DNA of 64,000 bases, from assembly GCA_017626435.1 (NCBI GenBank), contig JAGAIR010000002.1, positions 431,518 to 495,517 on the forward strand, given 5' to 3'. Below the pieces are notes generated by a model. That model was not told the DNA's origin. It made no database searches and was given only the letters and a program-made list of their open reading frames with translations. Positions 1 to 9,220 of the stretch are shown here, piece after piece (within the stretch, counting starts at the first letter, position 1; each line of letters opens with the position of its first letter). The stretch comes from Lachnospiraceae bacterium (GTDB lineage: Bacteria > Bacillota_A > Clostridia > Lachnospirales > Lachnospiraceae). The translations under genes were made by a program, and so were the position numbers.

Positions 1-382
1 GCGAAAGCATCAGCGACACATCTTCAATACACTGATGTGTCGCTCCATCCTCTGAAGCAGACAAACCAGAATGTGTTGCTAAAATTTTTACATTTGTATC
101 ATTATAAACAATACTATGTCTAATCTGTTCCCATGCTCTCCCTGAAATAAAAGAAGCAAACGAAGATACTATTGGTATTTTCCCTCCCTTAGCTAACCCT
201 GCTGCAACCCCTATTGCATTTTGTTCACTAATTCCAATTTGATAAAATCTGTCAGGATATCTATCCTGAAACATTTTTAATCTTGTATGTCTTGCTACAT
301 CACAATCAAGACAAACTATGTTTGTATTTTCAGCGGCTAATGATATTAATTTATTCATAAAAGAATCTCTTAGTGCTGGCAT
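1..382 (-). CDS. Transketolase, C-terminal subunit (partial, cut by window edge)
   Basis: This is the second half of a split transketolase, carrying the pyrimidine-binding and C-terminal part. The visible 127 residues read MPALRDSFMNK..., then a short CDVARH stretch, ISEQNAIGVAAGLA (the conserved glutamate region that activates thiamine diphosphate) and SSFASFISGRAWEQIR. All are typical of transketolase/DXPS middle domains. The start is the ATG at 382, preceded by GGAGGAAATA. It begins inside the N-terminal subunit gene, overlapping by 32 bases, so the two subunits should be translated together. The rest lies beyond base 1. Split transketolases are common in Firmicutes accessory clusters; the substrate cannot be told from sequence. 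Confidence 0.9.
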   Translation of the reverse strand, partial: MPALRDSFMNKLISLAAENTNIVCLDCDVARHTRLKMFQDRYPDRFYQIGISEQNAIGVAAGLAKGGKIPIVSSFASFISGRAWEQIRHSIVYNDTNVKILATHSGLSASEDGATHQCIEDVSLMLS

Positions 383-1169
383 TATTTCCTCCTAATAATT
401 CGTCCAATGCTTTTTTTATCTCTTTATCATTCATGCTTTTTCCATGAAACTCACAATTATTTTCCATAAAAGATATCCCATTCCCTTTTACTGTCTTTGC
501 GAATAATACATGAGGCTTTGTCTTCTCTGCTGCATTTTTAAAAGCTTTGTCAATCATTTCAAAATCGTGACCATTTTCAATTATTTGGGAATCCCAACCA
601 AGCAATTCCCAAACAGCCTTCATTCTACTAACTATTCCCGTAGACAAAGTGATTCCTTCCAATTGAAAACCATTACAATCAACAATGACATATAAATTAT
701 CAAGCTTTAATCTAGGTGCCATCAAACAGGCTTCCCACACTTGTCCTTCCTGTAATTCTCCATCTCCAAGAATACAATAAACTTTTTCACCTCGCTCTTG
801 CTTGGCAATAGCTAACCCTAAACCAAACGACAACCCTTGTCCTAATGATCCTGCTGAGTAATCTATTTCTTTAATTTGTTTACTGCATGGATGTCCTTGC
901 AGCTTACTTCCAAAACATTTTAATTTATGTAATTCACTATATGAAATAATTCTATTTTTTATATAAATAGCATATAAAGCAACTTCACAATGCCCCTTAC
1001 TATAAATCAAATTGCTATTTATTTCCGAAATCATTTTTTGATTTACATAAATAAGTATATCTATAACTGACAGTGAACCTCCTATATGCCCTGACTTACC
1101 ATTTTTCATCAATTCAAACATTATTTTCTTTACTTGTAACCCATACTTCATAAATTTTTCTTTATCCAT
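351..1169 (-). CDS. Transketolase, N-terminal (thiamine diphosphate-binding) subunit
   Basis: A 272-residue protein, the usual size of the N-terminal half of a split transketolase. Near the N-terminus is SGHIGGSLS; at 135-137 is the GDG that opens the thiamine diphosphate/Mg motif, closed by VDCNGFQ around residue 166. YSAGSLGQGLSFGLG (about 104-118) is also a family signature. With the following gene it would move two-carbon ketol units between sugar phosphates. The start ATG at 1169 lies within the end of the phosphatase gene (22-base overlap) and has an AAAGGG ribosome site. It belongs to a tight, AT-rich, four-gene operon with the HisG-like fusion, so it probably serves a dedicated pathway and not the general pentose phosphate pathway (inference). 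Confidence 0.9.
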   Translation of the reverse strand: MDKEKFMKYGLQVKKIMFELMKNGKSGHIGGSLSVIDILIYVNQKMISEINSNLIYSKGHCEVALYAIYIKNRIISYSELHKLKCFGSKLQGHPCSKQIKEIDYSAGSLGQGLSFGLGLAIAKQERGEKVYCILGDGELQEGQVWEACLMAPRLKLDNLYVIVDCNGFQLEGITLSTGIVSRMKAVWELLGWDSQIIENGHDFEMIDKAFKNAAEKTKPHVLFAKTVKGNGISFMENNCEFHGKSMNDKEIKKALDELLGGNNASTKRFFYE

Positions 1170-2284
1170 ATAATTTCCCTTTTATTATAATCATACGTAC
1201 AGTCAATCTTGCCAATATAATCACATGACTTAATCCAAAACTGTATATATAAATTTTTACCATCAAAAAAAGCCGGTTTTAAAAAATCTTTCGGGCAAAA
1301 ATTTAGTTGATCATCCATGGTTCCTGTAATACTACCTATCAAAATCAGATCAAAATCAGGAGCATAAGTTTCCTTCATATTAAAATTTATTATTTCAGAA
1401 TCACTCCACCCCATATTGTATAACTGCATAATTTCTTCATCAGAAAAAAACATGCCAATCTTCCTTTTATCTTCACTTATAGCAGCGTCCAACCTATCTT
1501 TAATATAAGCAAACATAGAACCAGGATATTCTTTCATTGTTTTTGATGAAACTAAAACTCCTTTCCATTTTTCCCATAACTGTGACTCTAATATCGACTC
1601 GGATGCACCGATACGTCCGATAAAATAATCACTTTCCAAAAACAAAGAAATAGAAGTGTCTCCAGCCAAAAACAAATTATCAATTAACAAATTTGGCAAA
1701 AACAAATTTGTTTCACCCTCTTTTGCACAACATAACTCAAATCCCATTTCTCTCCAAAACAACTCACTCTCATCACGATGAAGCGATGAAATAATAGCAA
1801 CGTCATGAATACTATTTTTCAGTTCACCTGTTTTGTTCTTTATATCAGACAAAGTATCCTTCAATATATCTCTTTGATTACTTGCAATACAAAAGCAACT
1901 TAGACAATCCGGAACAGTTTTATACCTCCTTCCTCCCCTTTGTTCAAATATTCCAAGAGCAGTTATCCCTCTACTAACACCAGAAGCACACGCACCAGTC
2001 CCATCGACAGGATCTAACGAAATTAAATATTCTGCATTTCCATTCTTATACTTCATTTCTTGAAACTTGGAAGCTTTTACACCATCACGTTCTCCTTCCA
2101 AAGAAAGAACTTTAATACTATCACTATTCAAAATTTCAGATAGTAAATCAAATTGTTTTGTAGCAATTTGATCAATGATATATGAATTCCCTTTTCCAAT
2201 ATATGGATAAACACTACACACCATATGACATACTAATTCCATAACTCTTTTTATTTTACTTCGTTTCATATTCCAAACACTCAA
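1148..2284 (-). CDS. GlpX/inositol-monophosphatase-superfamily sugar phosphatase, divergent
   Basis: A 378-residue protein with two metal-site signatures of the Li-sensitive phosphatase superfamily: LEGERD at 62-67, resembling the EGExD of class II fructose-1,6-bisphosphatase (GlpX), and DPVDGT at 91-96, the DPxDGT metal motif. The following GACASGVSRGITALG matches the GlpX pattern of a small-residue stretch after DPxxGT better than true inositol monophosphatases. The rest is poorly conserved, so the substrate is open: a bisphosphate sugar, sedoheptulose bisphosphate or a nucleoside phosphate are possible. The start is probably the TTG at 2284 with GGAG just upstream; an ATG at 2269 is the alternative. 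It overlaps the HisG-like gene by 29 bases and the transketolase gene by 22. Confidence 0.65.
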   Translation of the reverse strand: MSVWNMKRSKIKRVMELVCHMVCSVYPYIGKGNSYIIDQIATKQFDLLSEILNSDSIKVLSLEGERDGVKASKFQEMKYKNGNAEYLISLDPVDGTGACASGVSRGITALGIFEQRGGRRYKTVPDCLSCFCIASNQRDILKDTLSDIKNKTGELKNSIHDVAIISSLHRDESELFWREMGFELCCAKEGETNLFLPNLLIDNLFLAGDTSISLFLESDYFIGRIGASESILESQLWEKWKGVLVSSKTMKEYPGSMFAYIKDRLDAAISEDKRKIGMFFSDEEIMQLYNMGWSDSEIINFNMKETYAPDFDLILIGSITGTMDDQLNFCPKDFLKPAFFDGKNLYIQFWIKSCDYIGKIDCTYDYNKREIIWIKKNL

Positions 2285-3212
2285 TCTTCTCCATCAGATA
2301 AGACAATATCTTATTATCAGAGAAATTCTCATTAACAAACAACATCATTTTCGATTCTAGAATGACATCTTTTATTTCTAAATCATTGTCTTTTAAAGTT
2401 CTAGCAGTTTCGACACAATCAACACAATAATCTGCAATTTCCGGAACACAAGCTTCACTTGAACCGGATATATAAGTAACATTTACACACATTTTTTTTT
2501 GAGCAAAGTATTTCTTTGCAATATTGGGAAATTCTGTTATACAATTTATTGAACTACCATACTCCATTTCATTCTGAACATTTCCAATCAATGCCACACG
2601 AGTATTGCACCATTCTAATTCTGTTATTATTTTCACTTTATTATCATTTTCTACAATCCATTCATATGAACTTATACCAATATCTAATTGTCCATTTTCT
2701 ACCATTTTAGGAATATCACGATGCTTAAGCAATAAAACATTAATATTATCTTTATAAAAACTTAGTTTTCTAGAATCAACATTTTCTCCAATAAGATACC
2801 TAACAAGCTGAAGCGATTTACCAAGAATATTTCCTTTTGGAAGGCCAATACGTATTGTTGGAACTGAATCATCCTCTATGATCATTAAATTTTCCAGCCT
2901 CTCACAATATTTAGGTTTTGAATATGTATTTAATTGTCGTTGAATTTCTTTTCTAAAGGTATTATCAATTGCATCAGACAATTTTATATCTAAAATATTT
3001 CCCATACAAAAAATCCATGCTAATAAATCCCCCATTTCCCCTTTGATTTCTTCATGTGTACATTTCTTTCTTATCGCCTTAAAAAACTCTCCAAATTCCT
3101 CTGTCATCCACAACATAGACTTTTCTAAATCATATTTTCCATATATCCTCAGTGCTTCATCCTGAATATCATCAATGTTCTGGATATCTTTATTAAAATA
3201 TATAAACTTCAT
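2256..3212 (-). CDS. Fusion of MazG/HisE-like pyrophosphohydrolase and short-form HisG-like phosphoribosyltransferase
   Basis: Residues 1-115 form an all-alpha MazG-type domain with the metal-binding pattern TEEFGE (38-42) followed by GEMGD (59-62). Residues 118-318 resemble short-form ATP phosphoribosyltransferase: IGLPKGN at the start (HisG has ALPKGR), LKHRDIPKMVENGQLDIGI (HisG RxxDIPxYVxxGxxDxGI), and CVETARTLKDN near 268, matching the HisG PRPP loop ETGxTLxxNG with the glycine changed to alanine. In histidine synthesis HisG joins ATP to PRPP and HisE removes pyrophosphate; here both folds sit in one chain outside any his operon. The start ATG at 3212 has an AGGAGG site. A specialised pathway through a phosphoribosyl-purine is inferred, by analogy with the HisG homologues that start pentostatin/coformycin synthesis. 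Confidence 0.75.
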   Translation of the reverse strand: MKFIYFNKDIQNIDDIQDEALRIYGKYDLEKSMLWMTEEFGEFFKAIRKKCTHEEIKGEMGDLLAWIFCMGNILDIKLSDAIDNTFRKEIQRQLNTYSKPKYCERLENLMIIEDDSVPTIRIGLPKGNILGKSLQLVRYLIGENVDSRKLSFYKDNINVLLLKHRDIPKMVENGQLDIGISSYEWIVENDNKVKIITELEWCNTRVALIGNVQNEMEYGSSINCITEFPNIAKKYFAQKKMCVNVTYISGSSEACVPEIADYCVDCVETARTLKDNDLEIKDVILESKMMLFVNENFSDNKILSYLMEKIECLEYETK

Positions 3213-3461
3213 CTTTTTTCCTCCTCGTATATTTTACAAAAATTATCTACGATAAAGACTATAAAAAAAAGGAGCTATCGTTCGCTTTTCCATCAACAAA
3301 AGAACAGGAACTTTATTTTTTCAAAAACTTTTCTTTTTTTACAAAATATATTTCAAAAGTCAACACTCTTTTATAATCGATAATCGGATGACAAATGACT
3401 TACAAAATAACTATCTAACAATAACATTTCACCGAACTCTTCTCAGTATCGTATCAAAATT

Positions 3462-3791
3462 TCATCCTCTCCCTCTTCCTGCCTCTGCATTTTTAATCTC
3501 CCAATGTATCAAAAATGTCAGAAGTGCCCGAAGAACGATGATACTTGCCACAATCAGGATCTCTCCAAAATCGCGGACCGCCACCGTACGGAGAATTTCA
3601 CTCCCCAGCTTAAATTCCAGTCCCATTTCCAGTCCCTTTGCCAGATTCAACAAAGTGTCAGGACTTCTCCTGATATAGGAAACAATTCCGCGCAGACAGG
3701 CAATCATAATGATAAAAACACCGAAAAATTCAAAAAGTAAAATAGCATAACTCACAATCTGATTTAATACCTGATGTAATAGTTCAAGCAT
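3462..3791 (-). CDS. DUF1622 family membrane protein
   Basis: A 109-residue protein recognised as DUF1622 from its pattern: a first membrane helix (about residues 12-32), then a basic loop with RGIVSYIRRSPD, LAKGLEMGLEFKLGSEILRTV, and a second hydrophobic segment ILIVASIIVLRALLTFL. Function is unknown in the family. The start is the ATG at 3791, which has AGGAGGATTTT in front; the frame extends upstream but only through the preceding terminator. It follows the GH5 gene in the same direction but is separated by a strong terminator, so it should have its own promoter. It sits at the boundary between the AT-rich operon on the left and the richer-GC surface-protein block. Confidence 0.8.
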   Translation of the reverse strand: MLELLHQVLNQIVSYAILLFEFFGVFIIMIACLRGIVSYIRRSPDTLLNLAKGLEMGLEFKLGSEILRTVAVRDFGEILIVASIIVLRALLTFLIHWEIKNAEAGRGRG

Positions 3792-3851
3792 AAAAATCCT
3801 CCTACGAAAAAATATCTCATTACTAATATTCTTTTTTTCTGGGAACTTTAT

Positions 3852-3892
3852 ACAAAAAGAAGATGGTATTTCCCATAGGAAAATACCATCTT
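3852..3892 (-). terminator. Rho-independent terminator after the GH5 gene
   Basis: On the minus strand, AAGATGGTATTTTCC pairs with GGAAATACCATCTT around a short loop, followed by CTTTTTG. It ends the LRR-LRR-GH5 transcript. Confidence 0.85.
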
Positions 3893-3914
3893 CCAAAAAA
3901 CAATCTATAGTAAA

Positions 3915-6900
3915 CTATCTCTTCACCTTTACGCTCTTTACAGTACTCCATTTGCTGTACTGTTTCCTGCCGGAAACGGTCTGGTATGCCCTGACTTTGA
4001 CATAATACTTTTTCCCCGGCTTTAACTTCTTCACAGTTGCTTTTGTTGCAGCTGCTTTCTTTACTGTCACTTTTTTTCTTCCCTTCTTGATCTTCTTGTC
4101 CGTTCCCAGGCAGATCTCATATCCCTGGGCTCCCTCCACCTTCTTCCAGTTCACCTGCACGGTCTTTTTCTTCGGAGATCTCACCTTGCCCAGCGTCACC
4201 TTCTTCTTCTGGATACCGGACGGTACGGATGGCTGCTCCGGTACCTGGGTACCGGATGGCGGAGCTGCAGCCGGTGCTGTGGCTGATGGTGTTTTGCCAT
4301 CGTCTATCTTCTTCAGTCCACTGGCTGCTGTCTGAAGTTCCTCCAGCAGGCTCTTCATCACTTCTTCCCCCACTGTATTGTCTGCAGCTGCTTCCTCTGC
4401 CTTTTTCAGGGCATCCTCCAGCACCTGCCAGGTGCTTACGGTATAATCAGCTGCTTTCAGTGCCTTTGCTCCCTGGATTGCCTCAGCCATGGCCGCCTGC
4501 GTCTTCCTGGTCAGTAACCGGGTCCTGGCTTCCCCCAGTCCTTTCACTGCATTTTCCAGATCATCCTGTACATATCCTCCGGCCGACCATACTCCCTCTG
4601 CCGCTTCTGCCTGCTGCTGGTACGTTGCCCAGGAACTTTCCGTATAGTCTTCCTGTTTCAGGCTTTCTGTCTCTGCCAGGAGATTTTCCAGCCGGGTATA
4701 GGTCTCTGCCTTGATCAGATGGTCCAGGGCATCCTCCAGGGCAGTCTGTACACGGTTTTTTTCATCGATATCTGCCGGTCCACTCTGCAGCAGGGCCTGC
4801 GCCTCTTCCAGGGCGGTCTCCATTTTGCGGTAGGAGCTTTCTGTATATTCTGACCGTTCTGCCTTCTCTGCGATCGATACCATTGCCTTTAATTCTTTCA
4901 GATCGAGTACCGATACCGTGCAGGTCTGCTCCAGACCATTTCCAGTAAATACATGGATCGTCGTGGTACCATCTGAGATCCCTTTTACCGTTCCATCCAG
5001 CGACACCGCAGCCACTGCCGGATCATCCGAAAGCCATACCGGTCCGTAGGTGGTATCTTCCGGGGCCAGCCGGGCTGTCAGTTTTTCCGTCTGGCCGCCT
5101 TCCAGGGACAGCGATTTTTGAGACAGTTCCACAGAGACCGGTTCTACCTCTTCCACTTTCTCATCCCTCAGTTCGATATCAGAAAGGGTAAAGGTCAGTG
5201 TGATGGTATTGGTCCCGTCCACATAGGCAGAATCTGGAAAATGTCCGGCGGATCCCGCTTTCGGCATTTCAAATTCATTGACATGGCTTTCATCCCAGAC
5301 ATTGATCAGTCCGATATCAAAAAAGTCTTTCGGGTTGCCATTTCCATCCAGCTCTGACGCATCATAATAAAACGGATTCTTTGACAGGCTGCACGTAAAA
5401 TCATTTAACTTCAGGGAGTCAACGGTGACCGTCGCCTTACGGATCAGGGAATGGTCCGTCTGTCCTGTGTTTCCCAGCGTATCCTTCAGATACAGGGTAT
5501 TGATATGGGACATCCTTTCCCTGGTCCCTTCCAGTCTCAGTGTATAGGTGCCTCCCTGGGTGGAATCTACCATTGCATAGTCATTACTGTTTATCGTTGC
5601 ATAATTATATCCGCTTGCGACGGAATTATAAAACAGCCTTGCACGGAAACGTTCTGCCGGTCTGACATGGACGATGCAGTATGCCTGCTTTCCGTTTACG
5701 CTGGCAGTGATCACTGTGGTCCCCAGTCCCTTTGCCGATACCTTTCCCCTCTGTGACACGGTTGCTACTGCCGTGTTGGCAGATGCCCATACTACCGTGG
5801 CAGAAACCCTGGAAGGGGTCAGGGATGCCGTCAGCTGCTCATTCTCATCCCCCAGGCACATTGGGAGGAGTGTTCTGTCCAGGCTGATCCCTGTCACCGA
5901 ACTGGAATTGGACTTATAGGTCTTCATGATCGCCTTGATGATCTCCGGCTGGGTCACTGCATAAGTGGACCGGTCAAAGAGTCCGAGACCAAACGCACCG
6001 TTATAGCCGTTGTCCCAGTAGACCGGGATACATCCGAAGCGGTCTGACAGGATGTTCAGGACCTCTGCATAGTATGCACGGTAGGTATTGTTATACTTGT
6101 CCGCATCCTCAATATCAAACTTTCCGCTGCTGACATCCTCCGGCTTGACCTGGCTCTTATCCACACAGCCGTATTCTCCGATCACGACGGGATATCCCTG
6201 GTCTACAAACTCCGTTTTCAACTTTTTGAACTGTTCTTCCATGGCGTCTTCCAGTCCTTCGGTGGCAGACTTTGACATCTCCTCTGCCTCTGCTCCCCAC
6301 TGGGTGACGGAATAGTCCTCGATCCCGCAGAAATCCCACGGTGTATAATAGTGGACAGACACCATGATGCGCTGCTCTTCCTCCAGAATGCTGTCACTCC
6401 GGTAATCGTCCGAAGGTATGACAAAACCCGCTTCCTCTGTGGTCAGTTCCGGGTTCGTATTGATGCCGGGGATCAGGAGCCATCTCCTGTCATTGTTCCC
6501 GCCGCTCTGTCTGACCGTATCCACAAAGATCTGATTGTATTCATTGATATTTTTATAGTACGCCTTTACTTCACTTTTGCTGTTGGTATTGGCATCTGCT
6601 CCCACCTCGTTCATGGATTCAAAGATCAGCTTTTCATTCTGGTCCTTGAACCGCTCTGCGATCTGTTCCCAGCATGCCCTGTACTTTTCTTTGATCTCTT
6701 CCTGTGCATCATCGCTCTTTCCCGGCAGCAGCCATCCTCCCTTTACCGTAGAATACCCATCCCCATGCATGTTGATAATGGCATACATGCCGTTTGCCGT
6801 TACATATCCCACGATCTCCTCCAGACGGTCCAGCCAGGCTTTCTCGATCTGATACCCTTCACTCTTGCTGGCGATCTTAGTCAGATAGGACACAGGGATA

Positions 6901-7190
6901 CGCACGGATTTAAAACCAGCCTTCCGCACTGCTGCGATCAGCTCTTTTGTCACCTTCGGGTTGCCCCATGCCGTCTCCTCCGGAAAGGCAACGGGTCCGC
7001 TCCAGCTGTTTACCGCCTCCATCTGGTTGCCCAGGTTCCAGCCGGCCCCCATTGCTTCTGTGATCTTTGCTGCATTTAAATCCTTAAAGGAAGCAGCCTC
7101 TGCCTCTTTCCTGCAGCAGGGAAGCTGCAGGGATGTTATCATCAATGCTGCCGACAGGAAGACTGCCGCCAGTTTCTTTGCTCTTCTCAT
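3915..7190 (-). CDS. Secreted multidomain GH5 endoglucanase
   Basis: A very large secreted glycoside hydrolase of 1091 residues. A signal peptide (RRAKKLAAVFLSAALMITSL, then a cut near AEA) is followed by a GH5 domain, about 45-430, with GWNLGNQ, NMHGDG, the acid/base glutamate in ESMNEVG (near 195) and the nucleophile in VVIGEYG (near 339). Next come a Big2-like domain (about 435-510), a probable carbohydrate-binding beta domain (515-690), a second Big2-like domain (700-775), three FIVAR-type helical repeats with YTxSSW/YTxSTW cores, a Thr/Pro/Ala linker and a lysine-rich Fn3-like C-terminus ending KSVKVKR. There is no LPXTG anchor. The ATG at 7190 is chosen over one 12 bases upstream because GAGGGAT lies at the right distance. 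Likely substrate: beta-1,4-glucan or xyloglucan. Confidence 0.9.
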   Translation of the reverse strand: MRRAKKLAAVFLSAALMITSLQLPCCRKEAEAASFKDLNAAKITEAMGAGWNLGNQMEAVNSWSGPVAFPEETAWGNPKVTKELIAAVRKAGFKSVRIPVSYLTKIASKSEGYQIEKAWLDRLEEIVGYVTANGMYAIINMHGDGYSTVKGGWLLPGKSDDAQEEIKEKYRACWEQIAERFKDQNEKLIFESMNEVGADANTNSKSEVKAYYKNINEYNQIFVDTVRQSGGNNDRRWLLIPGINTNPELTTEEAGFVIPSDDYRSDSILEEEQRIMVSVHYYTPWDFCGIEDYSVTQWGAEAEEMSKSATEGLEDAMEEQFKKLKTEFVDQGYPVVIGEYGCVDKSQVKPEDVSSGKFDIEDADKYNNTYRAYYAEVLNILSDRFGCIPVYWDNGYNGAFGLGLFDRSTYAVTQPEIIKAIMKTYKSNSSSVTGISLDRTLLPMCLGDENEQLTASLTPSRVSATVVWASANTAVATVSQRGKVSAKGLGTTVITASVNGKQAYCIVHVRPAERFRARLFYNSVASGYNYATINSNDYAMVDSTQGGTYTLRLEGTRERMSHINTLYLKDTLGNTGQTDHSLIRKATVTVDSLKLNDFTCSLSKNPFYYDASELDGNGNPKDFFDIGLINVWDESHVNEFEMPKAGSAGHFPDSAYVDGTNTITLTFTLSDIELRDEKVEEVEPVSVELSQKSLSLEGGQTEKLTARLAPEDTTYGPVWLSDDPAVAAVSLDGTVKGISDGTTTIHVFTGNGLEQTCTVSVLDLKELKAMVSIAEKAERSEYTESSYRKMETALEEAQALLQSGPADIDEKNRVQTALEDALDHLIKAETYTRLENLLAETESLKQEDYTESSWATYQQQAEAAEGVWSAGGYVQDDLENAVKGLGEARTRLLTRKTQAAMAEAIQGAKALKAADYTVSTWQVLEDALKKAEEAAADNTVGEEVMKSLLEELQTAASGLKKIDDGKTPSATAPAAAPPSGTQVPEQPSVPSGIQKKKVTLGKVRSPKKKTVQVNWKKVEGAQGYEICLGTDKKIKKGRKKVTVKKAAATKATVKKLKPGKKYYVKVRAYQTVSGRKQYSKWSTVKSVKVKR

Positions 7191-7193
7191 AGT

Positions 7194-7232
7194 ATCCCTC
7201 ATTTCTGCGCTGCCTTTTGCGCATCATAAAAT
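7194..7232 (-). promoter_or_regulatory. Conserved leader hairpin carrying the ribosome site (copy 1)
   Basis: On the minus strand, directly before the GH5 start, TGCGC-AAAAGGCA-GCGCA can form a hairpin and is followed by GAAATGAGGG, which supplies the ribosome site. A nearly identical stretch precedes greA at 48340-48373. The distance from the GAGG to the start codon is the same in both. Confidence 0.5.
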
Positions 7233-7233
7233 T

Positions 7234-9195
7234 TCACTTTACTTTTACTGTTTTTACTGCACTCCACTCTCCATACTCTTTTTTGCCGTTTTCTGACCGC
7301 CAGCCCCGTACTTTCACATAATAACGTTTTCCACTCTTCAGCTTCCTGATCTTTTTCCGGGTAATGCCAGCCGTTCTTACCATGATTTTCTTTTTATTCC
7401 TGGTCATCTTCCTGTCCGTTCCCAGCAGGATCTCAACCCCCTCCGCTCCACTCGTTTTCTTCCAGCGGAGCTCTATCGTCCGTTTTCCGGCAGATACCGC
7501 CCTGCTTAAAACGGCCTTTGCCACGGAAGTCGTTTTTGTACCTTTCTCCTCTTCCGCAGCCGGAACAGCGGATGCTGCCGGCGGAGCCTGTGTACCGATT
7601 GCCGGCGTTGGAGAGGCCGGAGTCGGTGTGACAGGAATATCTGTTTCTCCTGGCGCTGGAGATACTGGTGTTTCTGTCTCTCCTGGGTTCGGAGAAGCTG
7701 GTATCTCCGTATCTCCCGGGGTCGGAGAATTCGGTATTTCTGTCTTTTTCGTCAACGCTCCCCTGGCGATCTGCAGTTTTTCCAGAGCTTCTGTCAGCTG
7801 TGGCAGCAATGCGGTATCATCCTCCAGCCATTTCTTTCCTTCTGTAGCTGCAGTCTCAAATGCAGACCAGCTCTCTGCTGTATAATTGTCCTTCTCCTTG
7901 TATAAAGCCTCTGCTTTCGTCACCTCCGTCTTGAGTTTCTTTCTGATGCCATCCCTGCTGTCCAGAACAGCAGCAGAAACCTGAGTCTGATATGGCGAAT
8001 AACAGCCTTCTCTTTCAATCCGTACCCAGACCGTCCTCTTTTCCGGCTCCTTCAACACCGGCATCTCCGGGGTAAAGGTCCCGTACTTCTCTGTACTATA
8101 GCTTACTGCATCACCTTCCCGGATTCCTGAGACAGTGACCGCCTCATGCTCCTGCCCGTCATACTCCGCCTGATATGGTATCACCCTGAAATCTGCAGAA
8201 TCTGGTCCCGGAAGGTACTCCAGGTTTGTATAACCCAGACTGATCAGGTTCTTCTCACAGATACTGTACCGGGGCAGTTTAACCTTCTCCCAGCGTGTCA
8301 GTTTCTCATCTGCTCCCATCGAATAGGTCAGGGAGTGGATCTCCAGCGTTCCCAGCTTCTCCTTCTGTTTTAAAGGATTCGCGTCACCACCTACATAACT
8401 ATAAATTTGTAACAGTCCATGGTCTGTAACCAAAGATTTTGGGATCATCAGATCCATCAACTTCGGAGTATTCGCAATGGCATTGTAATCTACTACGCTT
8501 ACCGTATCCGGTATTTTTATCTCCTCCAAAGCCGTGCAGTTCTGAAAGGCACTTCTTGGTATTGTCTGGATCCCCTCCTTCAATGTCACCCGCTTCAGTC
8601 CAGCAGCATCCTGGAATGCATACTCCCAGTCTGTCAGGGTAGAAGGTACCTCCACCGCCGCCAGGGAGGTACATCTGGCAAAGAGCTTTTTTCCTAACGC
8701 TGTTGTTCCCTCCGGAATGGTTACCTGGGCCAGCGCGGTACAGTCCTGAAAAGCTCCGTTGGTATTAGATGGTGCATTAACACCAGGCACATCCTCATAA
8801 TATTTCATTGATGCAGGCAGTTCCACACTTCTAAGTGAGGTACATCCCTCAAAAACCAGGTAACCCATCTCCAGATATCCTTCCGGAATACAAACTGAAG
8901 TGATTTTCTGATTGCCCTTCAACGCCTGATAACAGATCCTGTTTGCAGCCATCATCTGGTCGGAACCCGGCTCTTTTGGTACTTTTGCCGGAAATGTCAG
9001 CTCCGTCTCCTCTCCGGCATATCCGGTAATGGTCGCTGTTCCTCCATTCAGCTGATACTCCCAGCCATTCCAGCTGAGGCTTTCCGAAGCCTGTGCATTT
9101 TCCGGGGAAACAGCCCCGGAAATGCACTGTACTGCCAGAGCAAGAGTCAGGATCATGGTGATTGCTTTTTTCTTTTTGAAACCGTTCCAATTCAA
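7234..9195 (-). CDS. Secreted BspA-type LRR surface protein (653 aa)
   Basis: Signal peptide at residues 8-35, then a short beta domain (LSWNGWEYQLNGGTATITGY) seen at the head of many BspA-like proteins. It continues with LRR_5 repeats (about 75-280: units such as FQDCTALAQVTIPEG and FQNCTALEEIKIPD), an Ig-like segment, one FIVAR helical module with YTAESW, a Pro/Gly/Glu/Thr spacer of about ten SPxPGETE-type units, and a lysine-rich Fn3-like end terminating KTVKVK. Such proteins bind host or bacterial ligands; no catalytic motif is seen. The start is the TTG at 9195, with GGAGGAGGG seven bases upstream and no ATG nearby. It lies 25 bases after the upstream LRR gene and 43 bases before the GH5 gene, so the three form an operon. 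Confidence 0.85.
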   Translation of the reverse strand: MNWNGFKKKKAITMILTLALAVQCISGAVSPENAQASESLSWNGWEYQLNGGTATITGYAGEETELTFPAKVPKEPGSDQMMAANRICYQALKGNQKITSVCIPEGYLEMGYLVFEGCTSLRSVELPASMKYYEDVPGVNAPSNTNGAFQDCTALAQVTIPEGTTALGKKLFARCTSLAAVEVPSTLTDWEYAFQDAAGLKRVTLKEGIQTIPRSAFQNCTALEEIKIPDTVSVVDYNAIANTPKLMDLMIPKSLVTDHGLLQIYSYVGGDANPLKQKEKLGTLEIHSLTYSMGADEKLTRWEKVKLPRYSICEKNLISLGYTNLEYLPGPDSADFRVIPYQAEYDGQEHEAVTVSGIREGDAVSYSTEKYGTFTPEMPVLKEPEKRTVWVRIEREGCYSPYQTQVSAAVLDSRDGIRKKLKTEVTKAEALYKEKDNYTAESWSAFETAATEGKKWLEDDTALLPQLTEALEKLQIARGALTKKTEIPNSPTPGDTEIPASPNPGETETPVSPAPGETDIPVTPTPASPTPAIGTQAPPAASAVPAAEEEKGTKTTSVAKAVLSRAVSAGKRTIELRWKKTSGAEGVEILLGTDRKMTRNKKKIMVRTAGITRKKIRKLKSGKRYYVKVRGWRSENGKKEYGEWSAVKTVKVK

Positions 9196-9220
9196 ATAGT
9201 TTCCCTCCTCCGGTATCCTT

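Noticed and set aside
6351..7079. Plus-strand open frame of 242 codons across the GH5 gene
   Set aside because: Antisense shadow of a gene with clear signal peptide and catalytic motifs; the product has no recognisable domain.
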